DNA from: Heterostelium multicystogenum
Lineage: Eukaryota; Evosea; Eumycetozoa; Acytosteliales; Acytosteliaceae
Direction of reading: 5' to 3'
Assembly (NCBI GenBank): GCA_003667245.1
Contig: RCNN01000303.1
Location: forward strand, 1 to 30,255
DNA: 30,255 bases
Part shown: piece after piece, positions 20,201 to 30,255 of the stretch
Layout of the letters: every line of letters begins with the position of its first letter
How positions within the stretch are numbered: the first letter of the stretch is position 1
Translations under genes and position numbers: made by a program
The notes under the pieces: model-generated
The model's input: only the letters and a program-made list of their open reading frames with translations
Databases searched by the model: none
What the model was told of the DNA's origin: nothing

Positions 20201-22381
20201 TTAAAATAATCCATCTTGAAGATCTACTGATGGCAAACATCTATTAAATGAAGGAATGTTAGTTAAGTTCTAAAAAATTCCAAAATACTATCGATATCAT
20301 AGTTTTATCTTACTTTTGTGGAATATCAAATGCCTTAACGATATCTAATGAAATCTTGGAAATTTGCTCGCAAAGATCCTGGACAAGGTAGGAGATGGAT
20401 TTGGCAGCCTCTGGGGCGATGTATGAAATTAGAGACGAACCATCCCAAATCATCTTCGATCTTGGCAAGAGTGTCGAGAAGTACCAAGTGTGGAACTGGG
20501 CTAACTGGATCATTCTTTATCATTTGAACTGCATTTTCGAGGATGATATAGTCCATGTATGCATGGGCAGCCTTAATTGACCATGGGATTGAGTTATTGA
20601 AGGCAGTGTAGAGGTCAGTACCACTGTCTTGGACGAGTTGTCTGGCTTCGTCAGTCTTTAGCAATGCTCTTGCAAGGAACAATTTGAGGAGATTGTCAAA
20701 GTTGAATAATTGGAATTTGGTATCATTTTCACTAATCTTAATAACTGGAGGAGCCTGATCGGACTTAGTAAGAATGTACTTGGCAACCTGTTGCATAAGT
20801 ACAGTGTTGTCACCTTCGTAGGTTACGTTGATATCGCAATCTGACTTGAACTCTCCAATAACGTTGACAGATCTATAACCTTGTCCTCCGCAAGACTCTC
20901 TGCAAACTTGCATTGTTGCAATACCGTGCCATGAATAGATTGCTTTAATACCGGCACAGTGAGCATGTAAAGATGCCTTCATTGATTTTACTTGAGTGGC
21001 AACAATTTGTAAATAAAGATCCAATGTAATAGTTCTTGCCAATGGAATCATCAGTCTTCTTTGGTGGCTTGGGATGGTAATCAATGGTAGTTCTTTGTTT
21101 GAATCTGGACCGAATTGACATCTATAGTGTGCATATCTAATTGCAATTGTTAAACAGGTATGAACAGGACCTGCTGTACTCTTACAAATGTACAACTATC
21201 AAAATAATTAAATTTGTTTAGTATTAATATAGTTGTCGTCGTTCCTTCTAAACTTACTCTACCACCTAAGAATGGTGCCATGGTTGCCGCAAAGTTCTTT
21301 ACTGGGGTTTTGAACTCACTCTGGTATTTTCCATCTTCAGTAACGTCGCTGTATTTGTTGAGCAAGTTCTCACGTGGGATACGGACATGATCGAATTTAA
21401 GTTGTCCATTGTCAATACCATTGAGACCTATCTTTGGACCACAGTCCTTGATGGTGATTCCTGGGAATACTTTCATTGTCTTAACATCACGAATTGGTAC
21501 GATGAATGCGTGTACACCATGATCCTTGTTGTTGAGTATGAGTCTAGCAAAAACAGTGGTGAAATGTGCATGCAAATATGCACCACCAATCCAAAACTTT
21601 TGTGAAGATGGGGTTGGTGAGTTGATGATAAACTCCTTAGTGGCTGGATCGTAGGTTGCAGTGGTTTCAATACCACGCACATTGCTACCCATGTCCGACT
21701 TCAGTCATCGAAAAGCAACCAACAATGTCCAACTTGTTTGCTGGTTCAATATATTTCTCATGACGCTTGGTTCCCAACAATAGAACAGTTCCACCGAACA
21801 AGCTGTAATGCACTCCAAATTTGGTAGATGTGTTATTATTATAACTACTAAGGATCTCGAGCATTGCAACATGTCTTTTCAACATTATCTAGATACAATT
21901 ACTCGGGGTTAGTAAATGTTCAGAATGTTTTGGGTACCCTTATTATTTCAAATACATACCTCTAATATTGGTAATGGAGAATAGTCCACTGCTGGCAAGA
22001 TCCTTTAATTGTTGCAAAACCAATTCTCTGTATTCTGCCGATGGAAGACCAGCAATATCCTTTCTCAATGATGGAGTAGTCTGAACGAAATGTCTAATTT
22101 GATCCTTGTACTGTGATAAGTCCTTTCCATCAAGATACAGCTTTAATTTATCGACATCAACTTTTGGAACAACCGAGGAAATCTCAGAATCTCCAATTAA
22201 AATGTTGGTAGACTCCTCAACAGATGATTCCAAATGTTTTCACAATCTATATGTGTTAATACAAACCAATCAATTCTATGCTCTACATAATATATAATTT
22301 CAATTTCCAAGCAAGTATTAAATAATACAAAAAACAAAGTACAACCAACTAACTTACATTTTTAATTCTTCTTTGATACAT
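20201..22381 (-). CDS. ACOX: Peroxisomal acyl-CoA oxidase
   Basis: FAD enzyme that oxidises acyl-CoA to trans-2-enoyl-CoA with release of H2O2, the first step of peroxisomal beta-oxidation. Family motifs: CFSMTEVGHGSNVRGIETTA, TYDPATKEFIINSPTPSSQK, FWIGGAYLHAHFTTVFA, HGVHAFIVPIRD, GLNGIDNGQLKFDHVRIPR, RYAHYRCQFGP and CRESCGGQGYR, with the catalytic Glu in the CRESCGG segment. Five exons with introns 22247-22357, 21889-21959, 21196-21257 and 20241-20313. Exon 1 encodes only MYQRRIKN. Exon 2 begins IVK and, after one base is dropped from AAAA (22237-22240), continues HLESSVEEST. This gives RIKNIVKHL, a match to the PTS2 consensus. The C-terminus is VKAFDIPQKCLPSVDLQDGL then F, with no SKL-type PTS1. 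Other frame changes near 21888, 21695 and 20440. Confidence 0.92.
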
Positions 22382-22965
22382 ATTATATCGGTTTTAGTGT
22401 GGTAAGGTTTAAGGATTAAGGAATGAATAGAATATAACAAATGATAATACTTTGATAATGTTTCTAAATTATAAATTGAAATAGATAAGATTAATTCAAA
22501 TGTAAATCAATCAAATTTACAATAACAACAATAATAATAATAAAACAACAATAGTAATAATAATACAAAGAATAGTTATTTATAAGTTTTAAGAATGAAA
22601 AAGTAATGTATGGAGAATGAACGATGTATTATGATGATGGTGGTGTGGTGTTGAGAGTTGAGATTGTGAAGGACAGCGAATATTATTAATAATATTTTTT
22701 TAAATTATAATACTAATCACCAGATTTGTGGATATGAAAAAGGTTCAACCCAACACACCTAAAGTAAGTACAACACTTTAGTACTTTTTAGGTTTTGTTA
22801 AAACAACAACCACACTTCATCCAACTTTGAAATTAAAAATTTTAAAAATTTGGATAAAAAGAGATATTTTTTTGGTTGAAATTGAATTGAATTGTTACAA
22901 ACCATCTTCGTCTTTAGGAGAGTTTTGTTTGTCCAATCGTGTAGCACGTACACACACATATTTTA
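22382..22965. promoter_or_regulatory. Acyl-CoA oxidase promoter / NCAPG 3' region
   Basis: Tandem intergenic region. 22382-22600 is A+T-rich with TAA-type triplets near 22530-22565, and is the likely promoter. 22690-22965 is the NCAPG 3' flank. No ORF or RNA gene supported. Confidence 0.45.
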
Positions 22966-25900
22966 TTAGAAATTGAATCTTACTTTCTTATGCTCCTTAG
23001 ATTGGACGATAGGGTCAATGATATTATTGTTGTTGATCGATACATCATCTGTGGTAGTGCTTGGGTGTAATCGTTTCTTTAAAATTGATTGTGGAGGTGG
23101 TAGTTGTTTGATAAACTCTTTTGTCAGATTTATATTAGGATCATCATCAGCAGCCTTATTTATATCATTATTGCCATTGTTGTTGTTGTCCATATGCAAT
23201 ATATTACTATTTATAGAGGCTCCACATGTTTCATTGATGGGTTTTGTCAGAATTACATCATCATTTGGATGGATATTTACATTCTTGTTGATATTACTAT
23301 TTTCATTTATGATTGTGTTCTTTTCATTCAAAGAAGTTTGAGGTTGCTGTTCTTGTTGTTGTTGATGATGATGTTGTTGTTGTTGTGATTGTTTGGGTAT
23401 TGTTTTAATTGGATTCGTGGAGGTTGTTGAGTTTACAATGACTTTGGATGGTTTTGTAATGGTGTTATTAATATTTACAATTGGTTTGGATGTTGGTGTT
23501 GGTGCTGATACTGGTTTTACTGGACCATAAGAGAATCTTGATTTCTTTACGACAGGCTGATCTCTAATTTCAATGGCAGTCTTGTCAATGTATTCGGTGG
23601 TGTTCAAGTACTGTTTCTGTTTCTCAAAGAATGATTTGATTGTGTCGAGGTCGAATGGTAGCTTTTTGTTGGTGATCTTGGCGTACTGAGACGATGTTGG
23701 TTTATCTTTTCCAGTGTTGTTGTTGCTGTTTTTGTTTTCCAGCTCTTGATTGTTAAAAGAGAAGAACGACTGTCCAGATTCGTATGTTCCTGATTGTGTG
23801 GGAACACCCAATCGATGTTGTGATAGATAACCACTCTGATGCAACATGGGAAGATGGTTGTCCAAAATCTGTTGAAATTTCTCAATGTTTGGATCGGAAT
23901 ATACAGTTGTTACTTTTTTTAAGTAACTCTTTGATCTCAAGGAGCTGGCCCAGATGATTTTCTTTGTCAAACTTGATCAGCGTAAGTATTTTGGTAAATT
24001 CCTTGGTGTTATCACCTCTAAAGCATGATATCAGCTCCTGGCATATCATCATTGATAGCAGTGGATGAACATCTTCTTCATTGAATTCATCATGATTACT
24101 GTTTCCAGTCATATCTGTATTGGTATTGTTGTTGCTGCTGTTATTTGAAGGCTTCTCAAAAAGTGATAGCAAGAATTTTCCAACTTCCAATATGTTGATG
24201 TCAGAGTAGGATGTGTTTGAAATGGTTTGTGTCAGAGTTCGGAGTATGTTTTACAGTTTCGTAGAAGAGCATCTTTTTGTTGTCAATACTGTCTTGAATG
24301 TATGCTTGGAAGAAAAGATATAAGCATCTGCGAATTTCCACCAGATCTTTGGTGGAGGAGGAAAACAGCTCCAGGAAGAGAAGTACCAGTACTTTTGAGT
24401 CCCTTATGATTCCTGAATATAGCAGTTTGACGAATCCTTCAATTGAAACCAACTTTAGGTCTATCTCACTGGATAGAGATGATAGCTTTCTCGTCAGATT
24501 GTAAAGAGGGATCATGGATTTTGGTATCTTATTTGGTGATCCATATACCAACAAAATGTCAAATATAACCTTTAGAACAACAAGCTGAACCTGGTGGACA
24601 TCATTCTCCAGAGCAGTTGAGAATAGGTTTAAATAGAGGTTTTACAGCATTCTTTCGGTGTAGGCAATAGATTCCCAGATTTTGGATTCCAATTGCTCTC
24701 AGCTCTGGGCTATGGTGTTGAACTGAAGGAAGAATTATGAGTTCCAGCAGTGAGTCAATGTCCGTTGAGTTTGAGCATTTCTTGGCTTTAAGAAGTAGAT
24801 AGTGCGTAATGATTGAGCACTTGTGAAGTGTATCCGTCTGTTTTAGTTTTTGATCTCTTGTTTGATTGAATCGATTGCACTTTTGATCTTTACTGCTTCT
24901 GTTGGTGACTTTGATCCTATTCTTTGTAGATTTCTTTCGAATGTCGCTAGTCGCTTTGCTAGAGGATCTTCCTCAAGGGGATCAATCATATCAGATAGAA
25001 TTTCGACCATTGTCACTATGAAATCTCGTTCCACATGATAGAATTTAGAGAGTGACTGCATTGAAAGCTCCAGAAGATCCTTATCAATGGTGATTCCCTT
25101 GATAAATTCAATAAAGAAAAGTGATACAATTATTGCGACCAACTTCATCGCCAGATATGTCAATCATTGTTAAAACCTTGAGCAACTGCTTCATGATGTA
25201 AGCATCATTCAAGTGACCAAACAACAACTCGACATATTCAGTTAGAGTTGGGACCATCTGCTCCAGTGTTTTCCTCTCATAGAAATATCTTCTCTCTGGC
25301 TTTACATTCTTAATTGAATTCTGTATATTTTTGATAGTCATTCGAAAGTGGAAATGATTGTTCCTTCGTCAGTGATACCTTTTCACTATCATCGCCACTA
25401 GTGTTGCTAAAGAGCTGGAATGTTGGAATGATATCCTCTTGAGTTGCGCTGTTTAGACTCTGTACTTTGGTAAGCCACTCCTCAAGTAGCTGCTCGTTCT
25501 TATCTACATCGATATTTTCAAGAAGAATATAAAAGTAGTGGTCCTTGAAGTTGTTGTACCATTTCAACAACAATTTTGATGTTTCCTTTTGAACAGATTC
25601 TTTAGAGTCGTTGAATCCAGACGATAAAATTGCAATGATTTTGTCAACTGGCATCTGGTGACTCATTGTCGGACAGTTAATATCGTATTCTGCCAACATC
25701 TGGAGTGCCTTCACTCTAATTGTGTCCTTAACATCACTCATTCTTGTGATAATCGACTCCAAAACTAATCCACTGTTCTTGTAGGATACGGCAGCTTCCA
25801 GCTGTATTATCTTTCCCAAGATCGCTATTCTAATGTCTGCATAAGAATCTTCATTCATTAAAGACAAAAGCTCCTCAAACACATCGACATCTTTTACCAG

Positions 25901-26507
25901 TAAACAGTATTTGATCATCACATTTACAGCTAGCAATCTGATGCTTGGTGTTTTATCTTTGAATCTCTGAATCATCGATTGTATCAGATGATTGAAGCCA
26001 TTTGAAAATATGCTATAACCAATCATTAGTCTTAATGATCAACTAATTAAAACAAATCATAGACAGGACACTTACTCTTGTATACAAGTTGTGTCAATAA
26101 ATAGCTGATAGATAAGTTGAAGCGATCGCAGTCTGACTATATTCTCTTTAGACTCAATCACTCTAATAATAAAAGATAGTAAATCATTTCTAATTTGAGC
26201 TCTAATCCTTGATGATTTACTTGAGCTTGAGTTGGGTGTGGCAGAGGTCAAAGTGGACAGATGTACAATGTATTTTGAATAGAATTTACAAGTTAAATCC
26301 AACTGTTTCGAATTTCGATTTACAACAGAGATACAGTTTCAAAGGATGCAAAATACTCTCAATCAAATCGGTAACTTCGACATTCGACGCGTTCTTTCTA
26401 TCGAGTCGATCTACAACTTTGTCTAACTGAATGATGGTTGACTTTATATTATTCTCTCCATGTCCAATCACCGATTCTTTGAATATCTTTTTAATATTCT
26501 CATTCAT
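22966..26507 (-). CDS. NCAPG: Condensin I subunit NCAPG (CAP-G / Ycg1 / Cnd3)
   Basis: HEAT-repeat subunit of condensin, which binds DNA and the kleisin NCAPH during mitotic chromosome folding. Recognised from KESVIGHGENNIKSTIIQLD, the HEAT array (IVRLRSLQLIYQLFID; RFKDKTPSIRLLAVNVMIKY; DSYADIRIAILGKII; VKDTIRVKALQMLAEYD), and ILPSVQHHSPELRAIGIQNL followed by VVLKVIFDILLVYGS, close to the family's LIIPAIQHHDP...VFDLLL.YG block. Start ATG 26505-26507; the reading just upstream is closed by TAA. A 45-nt intron (26031-26075) joins in phase (CIQ|E|LMIGYS). The last 330 residues are disordered, with Asn/Gln/His runs, and end SKEHKKVRFNF. Frame changes near 26285, 25345, 25145, 24845, 24625, 24215 and an A7 run at 23915-23922. 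The family call rests on pattern memory but is strong over several blocks. Confidence 0.85.
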
Positions 26508-26845
26508 ATCCTGCCTGCTGACTGCTTGCACTTGTAGTTATAACTATCTAAACTATAATAAAAATAATAATAATAATGTACTATATGTTCATGTTCAGAT
26601 TTCATCGATGGATATTAATATACTAAATTGTGAAAGTTCAATTTCCAAGAAGTTGTTGGTTTTTTTTTTTTTTTTTTTTTTTTGATTGGAAAATGTATAT
26701 TTGCTTGTATTCGAATGCTTGCATTTTGTGTGCAACAGATTGAATTGGTTTTGTAGGATATCATTATTTTTGTTTTATTATTGATAAAAATAATTTAAAA
26801 TGGATGGACCGGTCCAAAGTGGAATTACCTTTTGATTTTGATGGT
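26508..26845. promoter_or_regulatory. NCAPG promoter region with T24 tract
   Basis: Tandem spacer between NCAPG and aspartyl-tRNA synthetase. It carries a run of 24 T (26660-26683; A on the transcribed strand sense) and an AAT run near 26555-26577. Long homopolymers are common in dictyostelid promoters and terminators. Confidence 0.5.
26660..26683. repeat. T24 homopolymer
   Basis: Twenty-four consecutive T on the plus strand. The exact length is unreliable given the indel rate elsewhere. Confidence 0.9.
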
Positions 26846-28709
26846 TTATGGAGCAATTCTCTTTGGATCACGTGGGAACATGGATGTCTTTCTAATATTA
26901 CCGATACCAAGATACAACATAACAAACGTCTAAACCAACTCCACCACCAGCGTGTGGGGCAGCACCATATTTGAAGGCGTCGATGTATGCTTGAATGGAT
27001 GGAATGTTGAATTCCGTGCTTTGGCAGCAGACTCCTCGAGCATCTTGGCGTCGTGGATACGTTGAGCACCGGAGCAGATTTCTTCACCACGCATAAAGAG
27101 ATCGTAAGCGTTGGCCAACAATGGGTTGGCTGGGTCTGGCATTGTGTAGAATGGACGAGCGGTACGGTAGAATTTATCGATAATGTAAAAGTCGACACCA
27201 TACTTCTTCTTGATGATCTTACCCAAGAGCTTCTCTTGTGAAGTGTTGATATCGTTGTCGACAACGACTTCACCGACCTCTTGCAACATGGCGGCGGCCT
27301 CGTCGAATGTGAAACGTGGGGATGGACGAGTGAACTTGAATGGTTCGTATCCGTATTGGGTCTTGATAGTTTCAATTTCTTTTGCGAAACGAGTCTCCAA
27401 TCCCTCGAAGATAGAGCACATCAAGTTGTCGAGAACATCCAAAACCTCGTGGGTAGTGTTCACGGAAGGACATCTCAATATCCAAACCTACAAACTCAGT
27501 CAAATGACGGTGAGTGAATGAGTTTTCAGCACGGAAAACTGGACCAATCTCATAGACACGCTCCATATCTGAACAGATAGCCATCTGCTTGTAGAACTGT
27601 GGTGATTGGGCCAAATAGGCGTTGGTGTCAAAGTATCCCAACTTGAATACAGAGGCACCGGACTCACTTGCTGATGAGATCATCTTTGGTGTATGAATTT
27701 CAACAAAGTTGTTGGCGTGCAAATACTCACGGAACAACATACCAACAGCGGATTGCAATCTGAAGATAGCTTGGTGAGCTGGTACACGCAAGTCGAGTAC
27801 ACGATTGTTGAGACGAGTGTCTTGTGAGACCTCTGGGAATTTGTTGGCTTCTGACTTTTTCTTTTCGAGTTCTTGACGCTCAGCCTCAGTGAGTGTCAAT
27901 GACTTGAGCATCTCATCCAAATCCTCGATGGTCTTTCTTTGTTGGTCCAATTCGTGTGATGGACGAGCGAGGTCCTCAAGTTGAAGTGGGAGGAGTTGAG
28001 CCTCAGAGACGATGAACAAACTGACGACTTGGAGTTCGACGTCCTTTTGAGTGCAACGGTTGATTGGTTCTTTGGTGGTGATGACATTTGCTTCCATCTC
28101 GATGATAGATTCCTTTGGAATGGCACCAGCAAACTTGACCATTGGCTTACCGTTACCGGCAGCGGACAAGACTGCTTGGATGGTGTGCATGGCGTCTCTC
28201 AAAACCATGAATGCCAATGAACCAGTGGCGGTAGCCAAGTGTACACGGGCTCTAATCAAAATCTTCTCACCATTCAATGATGGGTTGATATCTTCTACTC
28301 TAGTGTATTTTCTTCCAGATCTGGATTGAGATTGATTCATTGGAGCACGACCATAGAACTCGCTGCTAGTCTCCAAAGGGTTGACAGCGGCTTGTTGTTG
28401 TTGTTGTGGCTTAGCAGCCTTAGCAGCATTCTTTTTCTCTTCTTTTTGTTGTTTCTTCAATTCTTTATTAAGAGCTCTAATGTAGCGAGTGATCAAGCAA
28501 TTAATATGAACTGTTTCCTTTCAGTTGACGACACGACTCATCGCAAATGAATCATTGCAAGATGGATTTCCGTGCAACAGTCGTTGATTGAGGAGTCTGG
28601 TGGGGGGTGGGTGGGTTGTGTTTGATTGACTACCTACTTTTTTGCTCTTTTTATCTTCACCTGCTTCAGAGGTGGTTGGTGGTACAGTAGTTGGTTGTGT
28701 TTCAGACAT
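26846..28709 (-). CDS. DARS: Aspartyl-tRNA synthetase, cytosolic (class IIb)
   Basis: Charges tRNA-Asp with aspartate. The N-terminus MSETQPTTVPPTTSEAGEDK is followed by a lysine-rich helix (ALNKELKKQQKEEKKNAAKA) typical of the tRNA-binding extension of eukaryotic AspRS. The OB-fold domain follows (KILIRARVHLATATGSLAFM). The catalytic core has motif 1 (EIHTPKMISSASESGASVF), motif 2 (IGPVFRAENSFTHRHLTEFV then GLDIEM), DFYIIDKFYRTARPFYTMPD, FMRGEEICSGAQRIHD, motif 3 (PHAGGGVGL) and the C-terminal KTSMFPRDPKRIAP. Start ATG 28707-28709. Intron 28477-28637 (GTAGGT...ATTAG) joins in phase as KKSKK|ALNKEL; it is unusually G+C-rich. Frame changes near 27468, 27015 and two within 26925-26937 that hide the motif 3 arginine. 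The AENS.THRHLTEFVGLDIEM signature favours AspRS over AsnRS. Confidence 0.93.
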
Positions 28710-29096
28710 TTTCCGCTCCTACTATTTTAGATATTATAATTATATATAGATATATAAATGTAATATTATAATAATGTTCAAGAAGGTGAAATCAAAGTTT
28801 TGTTAAATTTAAAGATGAATATGAAGTGGGATGAGAAATTTTTCAAAAAAAAAAAAAGTTTTAAAAATTGATGATATTAATTCGTCTTTCCTCTGCATTT
28901 CATTTATTTAGTTATACAGTCATCAATTCAATTCAATTGGAATGGATAGACGCAAAGTGTGAAGTGTGTGGTTGTGGTTGCAACTGGAATATGATAGATA
29001 TATATGGGTTTATTGGATTATGATATTCTATTCTGCATAATTTAAAAGATATATTTTGGAAATAACATGGTTCAATTACATATACAGTCATTATTG
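28710..29096. promoter_or_regulatory. Aspartyl-tRNA synthetase promoter / Gln-rich gene 3' region
   Basis: Tandem A+T-rich spacer with an A11-type run near 28846-28857. No gene supported. Confidence 0.45.
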
Positions 29097-30255
29097 TTAT
29101 ATGTTGAAGGAATTGTAATTTATATTGGTACCAATGTTTGGTTGATTGTTGGGATTTTGTGGTTGTATGACCCTCATTTGCTGTGGCTGTTGCGGCTGTT
29201 GTTGTTGTTGGACGACTCCTGGCTGCTGTTGGTATTGAAGGTTGGTGTTTTGAATTGCTTGTTTTAATGCCATCGGATTGGTGAATGCGGTGTTTTGTGT
29301 TGGTGATAGTTGTTGGTTGATCATGTTAACTGGAGACCCGATTGGCTGTTGTTGTTGCTGTACTACACCTGCTTGTTGCTGGGGCGATGGTACTTGAACC
29401 ATAGCCCCACCAGCAGAGGTTCTCAGCTGATTCTGTTGCTGTAATAGTTGCTGTTGTAAGAGCTGTTGTGGGGTGAGTTGATTGGTTGTGTTGCTGTTGG
29501 TATTGTACAGGATTGGCTTGGTATGGCTGTGTTGGCATGGCATAGTTAGCAACTGCTTGTTGGTTCATTTGGGTGATTGTTGTTGTGTGACTACGTTTTG
29601 AGCCGCGTATATATACTGTTGGATTGGTTGTTTAAATTGTTGCTGTGCTGCTGGTTGGACGTACTGTTGGACAGGTTGGTACTGTATTTGTGGAGTTGTT
29701 TGAATTGGTTTGTTTTGTTGATTCAGTTGTTGCTGTTGCTGGAAATTCTGTAACATTTGGAATCATAGGTGTGTATAGAGGTTGTTGTAAGTTCGTTTTG
29801 TTGAATATTGTACTGGGTATTGTTGTGGAATGAATGCTTGAGGTTTGCTGAGCATTGTGTTGTTGGTAGGGGTTTGATTTGTACATTGGTTGTGTTTGGT
29901 TGTTGGTAAAGTTGGTATTGTTGTGGCTGTCCTGCTGGCTGCTGGTAGGTTTGTGGGATAACCAGTAAAGTGTTGGGGTTGCTGGTTCGGTTGCTGTTGA
30001 ACTGGCTGTTGTATTTGAATCTGAACCGAGTTTACAAGTGGTGTTGCCATTCAAAGGTTGAGCTATTGGTGTGAGGAACAACAACAGGTGGAGCAACTGT
30101 GGTGACAACTGCACTGTTGGGAGTTGAGGGTGTAGTTGGGAGAGGTGATGAAGCCGCTGCTGTGGTGGCTGGAGTTGCAGGTGTGACACTCGATGACGAC
30201 GATGCCAAAGAAGATGATCCTTTCTTCTTTGTTGATGAAGTAGAAGAGGATAATT
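29097..30255 (-). CDS. Gln-rich low-complexity protein (5' partial)
   Basis: The gene enters from the right edge and ends at TAA 29097-29099. From the edge it reads SSSTSSTKKKGSSSLASSSS, then Thr/Pro/Val-rich sequence (VTPATPATTAAASSPLPTTP), then Gln-rich blocks (QIQQPVQQQPNQQPQHFTGY; FQQQQQLNQQNKPIQTTPQ; QPVQQYVQPAAQQQFKQPIQ; TPQQLLQQQLLQQQNQLRT) and ends IQPQNPNNQPNIGTNINYNS then FNI. Frame changes near 30050, 29965, 29760, 29570 and 29490 are needed to follow the Q-rich frame. There is no folded domain in this part. Such tails occur on transcription and RNA-binding factors in dictyostelids, but the identity lies outside the window. Confidence 0.6.

Noticed and set aside
20201..20240. PTS1 at the acyl-CoA oxidase C-terminus
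   Set aside because: The last residues are DGLF, which do not fit SKL-type signals.
28510..28560. Box C/D snoRNA in the AspRS intron (GATGA...CTGA)
   Set aside because: The two boxes are about 15 nt apart, no second box pair or terminal stem is seen, and the C box is imperfect.

Overview
The window reads as nuclear DNA of a social amoeba (dictyostelid). Intergenic DNA is very A+T-rich and full of short TTA/TAA-type repeats. Introns are short, begin GTAAGT or GTATGT and end in TAG, CAG or AAG. Proteins carry Asn, Ser, Thr and Gln runs, and the best family matches are eukaryotic housekeeping genes. Coding regions are less A+T-biased than I would expect of D. discoideum, so a different dictyostelid is likely (inference).

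Layout, left to right. 1-996 (+): end of a membrane protein with a C-terminal MYND zinc finger. 1184-3652 (-): CHO2-type phosphatidylethanolamine N-methyltransferase. 4429-6364 (-): PP2C phosphatase with a long proline-rich N-terminus. 6361-7398 (-): unrecognised spliced gene abutting the PP2C start. 7399-10194: A+T-rich gene-poor stretch with a possible small gene and G+C island (8518-8970), relic coding fragments and a 115-nt near-perfect hairpin (9426-9540). 10195-10266 (-): initiator tRNA-Met. 10468-10877 (+): three-exon gene for an 84-residue single-span membrane protein. 11284-12744 (+): F-box-like orphan protein. 12965-14238 (+): REXO4-type 3'-5' exonuclease. Then an all-minus block: UBR-family E3 ligase (14306-19752), peroxisomal acyl-CoA oxidase (20201-22381), condensin subunit NCAPG (22966-26507), cytosolic aspartyl-tRNA synthetase (26846-28709) and a Gln-rich protein running off the right edge (29097-30255).

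The genes do not form a pathway; this is an ordinary mixed housekeeping stretch. The dominant technical feature is that almost every conserved gene carries several single-base frameshifts, many at homopolymers. Changing frame at each one restores family motifs, so I read them as sequence errors rather than pseudogenes. The observations most worth following are a PTS2-like peroxisomal signal split by the first intron of the acyl-CoA oxidase, a paired SILK + RVxF (PP1-docking) signature in the NCAPG tail, the long hairpin, the isolated G+C island, and a G+C-rich intron in the aspartyl-tRNA synthetase gene. I found no clear evidence of a wholly new multi-gene system.
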